A stretch of DNA of 64,000 bases from Amycolatopsis albispora. Its GTDB lineage: Bacteria > Actinomycetota > Actinomycetes > Mycobacteriales > Pseudonocardiaceae. The notes below the pieces were generated by a model. That model had not been told where the DNA came from. It saw only the letters and a list, made by a program, of their open reading frames with translations, and did no database searches. Every line of letters starts with the position of its first letter. Positions within the stretch are counted from its first letter, which is position 1. This document shows positions 56,765-64,000 of this stretch, in pieces. The translations under genes and the position numbers were made by a program. Location of the stretch: assembly GCF_003312875.1 (NCBI RefSeq), contig NZ_CP015163.1:2666001-2730000 (forward strand), given 5' to 3'.

Positions 56765-59700
56765 TCGAGGACACCCACCCGCTGACCCCGCTGCAGGCCG
56801 GCATGCTGTTCCACACGCTGGCCTCGCCCGAATTCGACGTGTACACGCTGCGGATAGCGCTGACCGTCGCCGGGGTCGCCGACCCCGGCGCGCTCGGCCG
56901 TGCCTGGCAGCGGGTGGTGGACCGGACCCCGATCCTGCGTGCCTCGGTGTCGCTGGCCGGCGGCGCCCCGGTCCAGGTTGTGCACCGCGGTGTGGTCCTG
57001 CCGGTGCGGGAACTGGACTGGACCGGGGAAGGTCCCGACCGGGAAACCCGGCTTCGCGAGCTGGTCGACCGGGACCGGGAACGGCCGCTGGACCCGCGCC
57101 GCGCCCCGGCCTCCCGGCTGGTGCTCGCCCGCCTGCCGGGTGACCGGGTCCAGCTCCTGTGGACGGTGCACCACCTGTTCGTCGACGGCTGGAGCGTGGA
57201 ACGGATCCTCGACGACGTCCTGGCCGCCTACGCCGCGATGATCACCGGCGAACCGGACGAGCCGCCTGCCCGGCCGCCGTTCCGGGAGTACGTGACCTGG
57301 CTCGGGCAGCAGGACGAGACGGCCGCGGCGGAGTACTGGCGAGGGGCGCTGGCCGGCCTCGGCGCGCCGGTGGCACCGCCCTGGGACCGGCCACCGGCGG
57401 CCGGGCACCGCGCCAGCGCCTTCGGCCACACGACGGTCACCGTGCCGGCGGACCGGCCGCGCCGGTTCGCGCGCGAGCACCGGCTGACGGTGAACACCCT
57501 CGTGCGCGCGGCCTGGGCCCTGGTGCTGGCCCGCCACGCCGGTGCCGACGACGTGGTCTTCGGCACCACGATCTCCACCCGGTTCGGCGACTTGCCCGAC
57601 GCCGCGTCGATCGTCGGCCCGCTGATCAACACGGTGCCGGTCCGCACGCGGATCGGCTGGGACAGCCGGGTTCTGCCGTGGCTGCGGGAACTCAAGGCGG
57701 ACTGGGCCGCGGCACGCGCCCAGGGGTTCCTCGCCCTCGACCGGATCCGGGCCGTGAGCGGGCTGCCCGCCGGGCAGCCGTTGTTCACCACCCTGGTCAC
57801 GTTCGAGAACTACCCGGACGAACCGGACGCGCTCAACCGGGCGGGCGTGCGCGTCGAGGAGATGTCAGGGGACGAGTACACCGACAACCCCCTGACCCTG
57901 ACGGCCTACGAGACCGCCGCCCGGATCGTGCTGCGGCTGGCCTACGACGCCGAGCTGTTCGGCCCCGCCACGGCCGACCGGCTCGGTGCCGCCCTCGCCA
58001 CCGCGGTCGAGGGACTGGTCGCCGACCCGGACCGGCTGGTCGACGACGTGCCCGCGACCGCCGCGGCGGAGACCCGGCTGGTGCTCGGCGAGTGGAGCCG
58101 GTCCGGCCGCCCGCCCGCCACCCCGGTGACCGCACACGAGCTGTTCCGGGCCCAGGCCCGGCGCACGCCCGGGGCGACAGCCGTGGTGGACGGCGCCACG
58201 ACGCTCACCTACGCCGAGCTCGATGCCCGGTCCGATCGGCTGGCGCACCACCTGGCCGGGCTCGGCGTGGGCCCGGAGGTGTTCGTCGGGCTGCACGCCA
58301 CCCGCGGCGCCGGATTCGTGCTCGGCATGCTGGGCATCCACAAGGCCGGTGGCGCCTACCTGCCCCTCGATCCGGCGTGGCCAGCCGGTCGTCACGCCGC
58401 CCTGCTCGCGTCCGCCGGGGCCACGGTGACGGTCGTTTCGGGAACCGCCGGGCTCGGTGATGGCAGTGAAGGCGGTGAAGGCGTCCAGGTGCGGCTCGCG
58501 CCGGGGCAGGCCGGAGTCGCCCGTTCCGCCCCACTGCCGCGGGCCCGGCCTGGGCACCCGGCCTGCCTGATCCACACCTCCGGGTCGACCGGGCGGCCCA
58601 AGGGCGTGGTCGTGCCGCACGCCGGAGTGGCCGGCCTGGTCGCCCACTCCGCCGACGCACTCGGGGTCGGCCGGGGCGACCGGCTGCTGCTGGCCTGCTC
58701 GATCGGCTTCGACATGGCGTTCTGGACCGTGGTGACCGCACTGGGCACCGGCGCGACCCTGGTGCTCGCCGACGGCGAGCGGCTGCGGCCCGGGCCCGCG
58801 CTGGCCCGGCTGATCGACGAGCAGCGGGTGAGTCACCTGTTCCTGGTGCCGTCCGCGCTGGCGGTGCTCCCCGGGGACGCGCTGGGCGGGGTGCGCGCGC
58901 TTCTCGCCGGCGGTGAGGCGCTCCCGGCCGCGCTGGCCGCGCGATGGGCACCCGGGCGGCGGCTGGTCAACGGCTATGGGCCGACCGAGGCCACCGCCAT
59001 GGCCACCTTCAGCGAACCGCTCGACGGGACGGGAGAACCACCGATCGGCACCCCGGTGGCCGACCTGCGGGCGTTCGTGCTGGACCACCGGCTGCGCCCG
59101 GTGCCACCGGGCACCACGGGCGAGCTCTACCTCGCCGGAACCGGCCTGGCGCGGGGATATCACGGCCAGGCGGCCGAAACGTCGGCGCGTTTTGTCGCCT
59201 GCCCGTACGGCGAGCCGGGCGAGCGGATGTACCGGACCGGCGACCTCGTGCGCCAGCGGGCCGGCGGCGCGCTGTGGTACGTCGGCCGGGCCGACGACCA
59301 GGTGCAGATTCGCGGGTTCCGGGTCGAGCCGGGCGAGGTCGAGGCGGCGCTGGCGGCCCATCCCGGGGTCGGGCGGGCCGTGGTGGTGGCACGGGCCGAC
59401 GGCCCGGCCCGCACACTGGCCGCCTATCTGGTCGCCGCCACCACTCCCGCGCCCACCACCGCCGAGTTGGCCGAACACCTGGCCGGGCTGCTGCCCGGAC
59501 ACCTGATTCCCGCGGTGTTCGTGCCACTGGACGAGCTCCCGCTGAACGGCAACGGGAAGGTGGACCGCCGCGCGCTGCCCGAGCCACCCGCCCCGGTGGC
59601 GGGCCACCGGCTGCCGCGCACCGGCACCGAACGGGAGCTGGCCCGCGTCTGGGCCGGGCTGCTCGGGCGGGCGGTGGTCGGCGTGGACGAGAAGTTCTTC

Positions 59701-59865
59701 GAGGCCGGGGGCACCTCGCTCACCCTGGTGCGGCTCAACGGGCACCTGCCCGAGCTGTCGATGGCCGAGTTGCTCCAGCGTCCGACGATCAGCGAGATGG
59801 CCGCCCTGCTCGACGACAGGCGACGGGTCCGCACCACCGGATCCGGAGAGGACTGGGAACTGTGA
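56761..59865 (+). CDS. NRPS module C-A-T
   Basis: 1034 codons; ATG overlaps the previous stop (ATGA). The C domain (1-430) has [13 protein letters not shown] and HHLFVDG (about 136); since no gene in the window feeds it, it may be the first condensation, taking an acyl starter. A domain about 460-935 ([32 protein letters not shown]); hand-read code D-M-W-F-L-G-G-A-M-K points to a hydrophobic residue but matches nothing I know exactly. T domain with Ser near 985 (AGGTSL). No TE or docking helix recognised. Coupled to the PKS gene that follows (GTGA). Confidence 0.9.
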   Translation: MIEDTHPLTPLQAGMLFHTLASPEFDVYTLRIALTVAGVADPGALGRAWQRVVDRTPILRASVSLAGGAPVQVVHRGVVLPVRELDWTGEGPDRETRLRELVDRDRERPLDPRRAPASRLVLARLPGDRVQLLWTVHHLFVDGWSVERILDDVLAAYAAMITGEPDEPPARPPFREYVTWLGQQDETAAAEYWRGALAGLGAPVAPPWDRPPAAGHRASAFGHTTVTVPADRPRRFAREHRLTVNTLVRAAWALVLARHAGADDVVFGTTISTRFGDLPDAASIVGPLINTVPVRTRIGWDSRVLPWLRELKADWAAARAQGFLALDRIRAVSGLPAGQPLFTTLVTFENYPDEPDALNRAGVRVEEMSGDEYTDNPLTLTAYETAARIVLRLAYDAELFGPATADRLGAALATAVEGLVADPDRLVDDVPATAAAETRLVLGEWSRSGRPPATPVTAHELFRAQARRTPGATAVVDGATTLTYAELDARSDRLAHHLAGLGVGPEVFVGLHATRGAGFVLGMLGIHKAGGAYLPLDPAWPAGRHAALLASAGATVTVVSGTAGLGDGSEGGEGVQVRLAPGQAGVARSAPLPRARPGHPACLIHTSGSTGRPKGVVVPHAGVAGLVAHSADALGVGRGDRLLLACSIGFDMAFWTVVTALGTGATLVLADGERLRPGPALARLIDEQRVSHLFLVPSALAVLPGDALGGVRALLAGGEALPAALAARWAPGRRLVNGYGPTEATAMATFSEPLDGTGEPPIGTPVADLRAFVLDHRLRPVPPGTTGELYLAGTGLARGYHGQAAETSARFVACPYGEPGERMYRTGDLVRQRAGGALWYVGRADDQVQIRGFRVEPGEVEAALAAHPGVGRAVVVARADGPARTLAAYLVAATTPAPTTAELAEHLAGLLPGHLIPAVFVPLDELPLNGNGKVDRRALPEPPAPVAGHRLPRTGTERELARVWAGLLGRAVVGVDEKFFEAGGTSLTLVRLNGHLPELSMAELLQRPTISEMAALLDDRRRVRTTGSGEDWEL

Positions 59866-62800
59866 CCGGCACACGGGAGAACGCGGCCGAACCGATCGCC
59901 GTCACCGGGGTGGCGCTGGCACTGCCCGGGGCCACCGATCTGGACGGCCTGCACGCCGTGCTCAGCGCCGGGGAGGCTCGCGTCGGCCAGCCGGGCGCGG
60001 ACCGGCTGGCCGCCCACGGTGAACGGGCCGGGCGGCCGTACCTGCCGTTCGGCTACCTCGACCGGATCGACCGGTTCGACCACGAGTTCTTCGGGCTGTC
60101 CCAGCGGGAGGCCGAACTCACCGACCCGCACCACCGGCTCGGCCTGCAGCTGGTGTACCAGGCGCTGGAGCACGCCGGGCACGCCCCGGCCGGGCTGCGT
60201 GGTTCCCGTACCGCGGTGGTGTTCAGCGCTCCCGCGCCGGACCAGCCCGCTTTCGGCGAAACCGGCGACCCGCAGCGGATCCTCGGCACGCTGCCCGCGG
60301 CCGCGGCCGCGCGCGTGGCGTACCTGTTCGACTTCCGCGGCCCGGCGCTGGTGGTGGACACCGCGTGCAGCGGCGGCCTGGCGTCCGTGGTGATCGCCGT
60401 CCGTGAACTGCGCGCCGGGCGGGCCGAGCTGGCCGTGGCCGGTGGGCTGAGCGTCCGGCCGGTCCTCACCCCCGAGGTCGAGCGGCCGCAGTTGCCCGGC
60501 CTGTTCTCCCCCACCGGGATGTGCCGCCCGTTCGACGCGGACGCTGACGGCACCGTCGGCGGGGAGGGCGGCGGTTTCGCCGTGCTGAAGCCGCTGGCGG
60601 CCGCGCTGGCCGACGGTGACCGCATCCTCGGGGTGCTGCGGGGCACCGGGATGAACCAGAACGGCTTCCGCGCCACCGGGATGAGCGCGCCCAGCCCGCA
60701 GGCACAGGCCGAGGCGATCACCGAAGCCTGGACGGAGGCCGGGGTGGACGGGGTGGATTACGTCGAGTGTCACGGCTCCGGCACCCCGCTGGGCGACGTG
60801 ACCGAGGTCGCCGGGCTGCGCCTGGTCACCGATGGGCCGCTCGCGATCGGCTCGCTCAAGGCCAACTTCGGCCATCTCGACCACGCGGCCGGCTTCGCCG
60901 GTCTGGTCAAGGTGCTGGCCGCGCTGCGCCACCGCACGCTCTACCCCACCCCGCACTTCACCACGCCGCACCCCCTGATCGAGTTCGGCGACGGGATCGA
61001 GGTGAATCCGGTCGCGCGCCCGTGGCCGGCTCCGGCGGGCAGGCCCCGGCGGGCCGGTGTCAGCTCGTTCGGGCTGACCGGCACCAACGTGCACGTCGTG
61101 GTCGAAGAGGCGCCCGGCTCCCCGGCCCGCACCGCCCCCGTTCGTTCCGCCGAGCTGGTCACCGTGTCGGCGAAAACCCCGGCCGCACTGGGACGGCGGC
61201 TGGACCAGCTCGCCGATTTCGCCGAGCGCACCACGCACGACCTGCGGTCGGTGGCGCGGGCGCTGAACCGCGGCTTCGACGATCACCGGCACCGGCGGGC
61301 CTTTGTCGCCGAAGACACCGGGGAACTGGCCGCGTCGCTGCGTGCGGCGGCGTCGGCCCCGGCTACCCCGGCCGTGGCTGCCGCCCCACCGGTGACCCTG
61401 CTGTTCTCCGGTGACGGCCGGATCACCGATTCCGCCTGGACCCGGACGCGAGCGGACTTCCCGGACCGGCTGGACGAGGCCGCCCAGCCGGTCGCCCGCC
61501 AGTGGGGGCTGGCCGGGCTGCTGGGCGCGCTCGGCCTGCCGGAGGCGCGGATGGCCGGTTCGGGCGCGGGAAACCTGGCCATCCAGGTGCTCCGTGGGCG
61601 GCTGACGCGGACCGCGGCGATCGAGCAGGCCCGCGGGCGCCCGGGTTCCAGCGAGGTCGACGAGGCCGGTCTGGCGCGGATGATCCGGCGGCTGGTCACG
61701 GAGCACGCGGTGGCCGTCGAACTGGGCTCGGACGGGGTGCTGTCTCGCCGGATCCGGGAGGCGGCGCCCGGGCTCACGGTGGTGCCGCTGCTGTCCGCGG
61801 GCGGGCGCCGGGACGTGCTCACCGCCATCGGCCGGTTGTACGAGGCGGGCGTGGACGTGGACTGGGCTCGGTTCCACGGCCCCGGCGGGCCACGCGTCGA
61901 GGTGCCGGTGACCACCTTCGACCCGGTTTCCTTCGGTCACCACCCGAAGCCCGAGCCCGCGCCGCTGGATCCGGCCGCGGGCGCCGAGGCGGTGGTGGCC
62001 CGGTTGTTCGCCCGGCTGCTCGGCGCCCCGGCGGTGGCGCCGCAGGCGGACTACTTCGAGCTGGGCGGCACCTCCCTCGCCGGGATCGCCGTGCTGCGGG
62101 AGGCCGAGCACCGGTTCGGCGTGCGGATCACCTTCGCCGACCTGTTCCGGCACCGCACCCCGCGGGAACTCGGCGCGCTGATCGAGGCCCGGCGGACCGG
62201 GCAGGCGGCGGATCCGCGGTGGGCCGTCGAACCGGTGCCCCGGACCGGGCACCTGCCGTTGTCGGTCAACCAGGAACAGCTGTGGTACCTCGACCAGCTG
62301 AATCCCGGCAGCCCGCTCTACAACATCCCGGTCGGCCTGCGGTACCGCGGGCCGCTGGACCACGAGGTCCTGCGGCACGCCCTGCGGGCGGTGGCCGCGC
62401 GCCACGAAATCCTGCGCGTCCGCATGCCCGCCGAAGACGGGGTGCCCGGTCTGGTCGCGGACGGCCACGGCCCGGTGCTGAAGGTGGCAGACCTGGCGGG
62501 CGCGCCGGAGCACGAACTGCGCGCCCGCACCGCGGCCGAGGCCAGTACCCCGTTCGACCTGGCCACCGGCCCGCTGCTGCGGGTGCTGCTGATCCGGCTG
62601 GGACCGGCCGACCACCTGCTGATGTGCACGTGGCACCACATCATCTTCGACGGCTGGACCCCGGCGGTGTTCCTGCGCGACCTCTCGGAGTGCTACGCCG
62701 CGCGGCAGGAGGGCCGCCCACCGGAACTCCCCCGGCTGGCGATCCAGTACGCCGACTACGCGTCCTGGCAGCGGTCCTGGCTGGCCGGGCCGGAAGCCGA

Positions 62801-63578
62801 GACCGCACTGCGCTTCTGGCGCGGGAAACTGGCCGGGCTCACCACCCGGGAGCTGCCGCTCGACCACCCGCGCCCGCCGGTGCCCTCGCACCGGGGTGAG
62901 CTGCTCTGGTCCGAACTGCCCGCGCCGACGGCCGAGCGCGTCCGCGAATTCGGCAGGGCCAGGGGTGTCACCACGTTCGTCACCCTGCTCGCCGTGCTCA
63001 ACACGGTGCTGCACCGGTGGAGCGGCGACGAGGACGTGGTGGTCGGCGCGGCCACCTCGGGCCGGTCGAATCCGGCCACCCACGAACTGATCGGCTACTT
63101 CAACAACGTGCTGCCGTTCCGCACCGCGGTGCACGGCTGCCTCACCTTCACCGAACTGCTCGCCCGCTGCGCCACCACCGCCACCGAGGTGCTCGATCAC
63201 GAGGAGATGCCGTTCGCCAGGATCGTTTCGGCGCTGAACCCGGCACGTGAGTTGTCCCGGCACCCGGTGTTCACCGTCGCCTACACCCACCAGAACACCG
63301 CCGCGCACGCCGGCCCGCTCGGCGCGGCCACCATGACACCCGATCGGGCCACCGGGTTCGGCATCGCCCCCGGCACCGCGAAGTTCGACCTCACCTTCGG
63401 GGTGATCGACCAGAACGGCGGGGCGATGCACTGCTATCTGGAATACGCTCTCGACCTTTTCGACGCCGCCACGGCGGCACAATTACTGGAATTGCACCGC
63501 GCGGTGACCGAAGCGGCGATCACCACCCCGGACCGGCGCCTCGACGAACTCGTGCCCTTTCCACGCCGGGTGGGCTGA
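59862..63578 (+). CDS. hybrid PKS-NRPS, domains KS-AT(degenerate)-ACP-C
   Basis: 1238 codons from GTG 59862, overlapping the previous stop. The KS is complete: Cys169 (DTACSGG), His304 ([16 protein letters not shown] in place of the usual HGTGT) and His338 ([12 protein letters not shown]). From about 510 to 690 an AT can be traced by its ends ([25 protein letters not shown]) but is about 110 residues short, and the GHSxG nucleophile motif reads GSGAGN, so it lacks the catalytic Ser. ACP with Ser738 (LGGTSL). C domain (about 797-1226) with [14 protein letters not shown] and HHIIFDG (925). The C-terminal C should join the chain to the first T of the A-T-E-C-T-TE protein. No KR/DH/ER: a beta-keto unit is expected if extension occurs. 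Confidence 0.9.
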   Translation: MTGTRENAAEPIAVTGVALALPGATDLDGLHAVLSAGEARVGQPGADRLAAHGERAGRPYLPFGYLDRIDRFDHEFFGLSQREAELTDPHHRLGLQLVYQALEHAGHAPAGLRGSRTAVVFSAPAPDQPAFGETGDPQRILGTLPAAAAARVAYLFDFRGPALVVDTACSGGLASVVIAVRELRAGRAELAVAGGLSVRPVLTPEVERPQLPGLFSPTGMCRPFDADADGTVGGEGGGFAVLKPLAAALADGDRILGVLRGTGMNQNGFRATGMSAPSPQAQAEAITEAWTEAGVDGVDYVECHGSGTPLGDVTEVAGLRLVTDGPLAIGSLKANFGHLDHAAGFAGLVKVLAALRHRTLYPTPHFTTPHPLIEFGDGIEVNPVARPWPAPAGRPRRAGVSSFGLTGTNVHVVVEEAPGSPARTAPVRSAELVTVSAKTPAALGRRLDQLADFAERTTHDLRSVARALNRGFDDHRHRRAFVAEDTGELAASLRAAASAPATPAVAAAPPVTLLFSGDGRITDSAWTRTRADFPDRLDEAAQPVARQWGLAGLLGALGLPEARMAGSGAGNLAIQVLRGRLTRTAAIEQARGRPGSSEVDEAGLARMIRRLVTEHAVAVELGSDGVLSRRIREAAPGLTVVPLLSAGGRRDVLTAIGRLYEAGVDVDWARFHGPGGPRVEVPVTTFDPVSFGHHPKPEPAPLDPAAGAEAVVARLFARLLGAPAVAPQADYFELGGTSLAGIAVLREAEHRFGVRITFADLFRHRTPRELGALIEARRTGQAADPRWAVEPVPRTGHLPLSVNQEQLWYLDQLNPGSPLYNIPVGLRYRGPLDHEVLRHALRAVAARHEILRVRMPAEDGVPGLVADGHGPVLKVADLAGAPEHELRARTAAEASTPFDLATGPLLRVLLIRLGPADHLLMCTWHHIIFDGWTPAVFLRDLSECYAARQEGRPPELPRLAIQYADYASWQRSWLAGPEAETALRFWRGKLAGLTTRELPLDHPRPPVPSHRGELLWSELPAPTAERVREFGRARGVTTFVTLLAVLNTVLHRWSGDEDVVVGAATSGRSNPATHELIGYFNNVLPFRTAVHGCLTFTELLARCATTATEVLDHEEMPFARIVSALNPARELSRHPVFTVAYTHQNTAAHAGPLGAATMTPDRATGFGIAPGTAKFDLTFGVIDQNGGAMHCYLEYALDLFDAATAAQLLELHRAVTEAAITTPDRRLDELVPFPRRVG

Positions 63579-63591
63579 CGCGGGCACAAAA

Positions 63592-63645
63592 GCCGAGGGC
63601 GCGGCCTCGCCGGTGCCGGAACACCGGTGAAGCCGCGCCCTCGGC
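63592..63645. terminator. terminator after the megasynthase operon
   Basis: GCCGAGGGCGCGGC (63592-63605) pairs exactly with GCCGCGCCCTCGGC (63632-63645); the 26-base loop contains a further CCGGTG/CACCGG pair. It lies between convergent genes. Confidence 0.8.
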
Positions 63646-63662
63646 GGACGGGGCCGGGCAGG

Positions 63663-63902
63663 CTACTGCTGCTCGACTTCCTTTTTCTTCTTGGTGTCCC
63701 GAGTGATGTGCAACAGGAACGAGCCGACCAGGATCATGCCGATATTGGCCGCGATACGCGCGCCCGTGGCGTCGAAAATGTAGTGCATCAGGTACCAGCC
63801 GTGGTAATCCGGATGCACCGCTCCCTGGATCAGGCCACCGATCCCCTGGATCACGCACAGGAGTCCGAGTACTCCCACGGTGAACCTCAAGCTACCTTTC
63901 AC
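63663..63902 (-). CDS. small two-helix membrane protein
   Basis: 79 codons, ATG at 63902 after AAGGGGGACTTGTG. Two hydrophobic segments (FTVGVLGLLCVIQGIGGLIQ and IAANIGMILVGSFLLHIT) joined by a loop with HPDYHGWYLMHY, and a Lys-rich tail. No known family. It may be the second gene of a minus-strand unit whose upstream part lies beyond the window. Confidence 0.65.
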   Translation of the reverse strand: MKGSLRFTVGVLGLLCVIQGIGGLIQGAVHPDYHGWYLMHYIFDATGARIAANIGMILVGSFLLHITRDTKKKKEVEQQ

Positions 63903-63936
63903 AAGTCCCCCTTAGCCACCCGCAGTGATCAAATGA

Positions 63937-64000
63937 CTACTGTTTTGCCACCTTAGCACGGTGCGGCCGGGCGGTCAGCAGCGTGTCGCGGTGCGCGAGA
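63937..64000 (-). CDS. possible 3' end of a gene entering from outside
   Basis: The minus-strand frame at the window end reads LAHRDTLLTARPHRAKVAKQ followed by TAG at 63937. Composition is protein-like, but only 20 codons are visible, so no identity can be given. Confidence 0.3.
   Translation of the reverse strand, partial: LAHRDTLLTARPHRAKVAKQ

Noticed and set aside
59424..63482. 1352-codon minus-strand frame opposite the PKS-NRPS gene
   Set aside because: Shadow frame produced by high GC; no recognisable domain.

Overview
The window comes from a high-GC actinomycete. Evidence is the strong G/C third-position bias, frequent GTG starts, a SARP/AfsR regulator, STAND/NB-ARC-TPR proteins, type VII secretion substrates, a gamma-butyrolactone-receptor-like TetR and large NRPS/PKS genes. 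The gene set would suit the Pseudonocardiaceae (Amycolatopsis or a relative), but nothing in the sequence proves a genus. No tRNA, rRNA, CRISPR array or intact transposon was seen.

Layout. (1) 1-6.2 kb: 5' part of a SARP/AfsR regulator, three small type VII secretion-like proteins, a secreted I36-type inhibitor, a PucR remnant, and a divergent MFS exporter/TetR pair with a perfect 24-bp palindrome between them. (2) 6.4-23 kb: accessory region rich in signalling and conflict genes, many of them damaged. It has a STAND NTPase-TPR protein overlapping a small helical protein (both carry the same short SVAG..VITGD motif), a glycosyltransferase-like gene split by a heptanucleotide tandem repeat, an NB-ARC-TPR protein, a truncated GNAT, a second I36 protein, a MerR regulator, a response-regulator remnant, an ANT(6)-like nucleotidyltransferase coupled to an unknown membrane protein, and a frameshifted Ser/Thr kinase fused to a ribosomal L7/L12-type C-terminal domain. 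(3) 23-36.7 kb: a flavin monooxygenase-like protein, a cold-shock/membrane fusion, a four-gene biosynthetic operon (methyltransferase, ACAD-ACAD-A-PCP fusion, type II thioesterase, EamA exporter), an amidase, and two frameshifted small genes. (4) 36.9-39.6 kb: an 18-bp ORF for the pentapeptide MDYPH with an ideal ribosome binding site, then a hairpin, then a cytochrome P450, then a convergent secreted M28 aminopeptidase. This is the layout of the smallest known RiPP clusters (biarylitide type) with a non-canonical core, and it is the most interesting candidate in the window. (5) 39.8-50.7 kb: a TlpA/CcdA thiol-redox pair, an RHS-vWD cell-surface protein, a secreted vanadium haloperoxidase, a receptor-like TetR, and a secreted protein-arginine deiminase. 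(6) 50.9-63.6 kb: three translationally coupled megasynthase genes, A-T-E-C-T-TE, C-A-T and KS-AT(degenerate)-ACP-C, closed by a strong terminator.

How the parts may fit. The terminal domains suggest that the megasynthases act out of gene order: C-A-T, then KS-ACP-C, then A-T-E-C-T-TE. The last T domain has no adenylation domain in cis. The degenerate AT implies a trans-acting acyltransferase or another source of extender unit. The 26-32 kb operon supplies a separate A-PCP with fused dehydrogenases, a methyltransferase, an editing thioesterase and an exporter, and could feed the same product; this link is inference.
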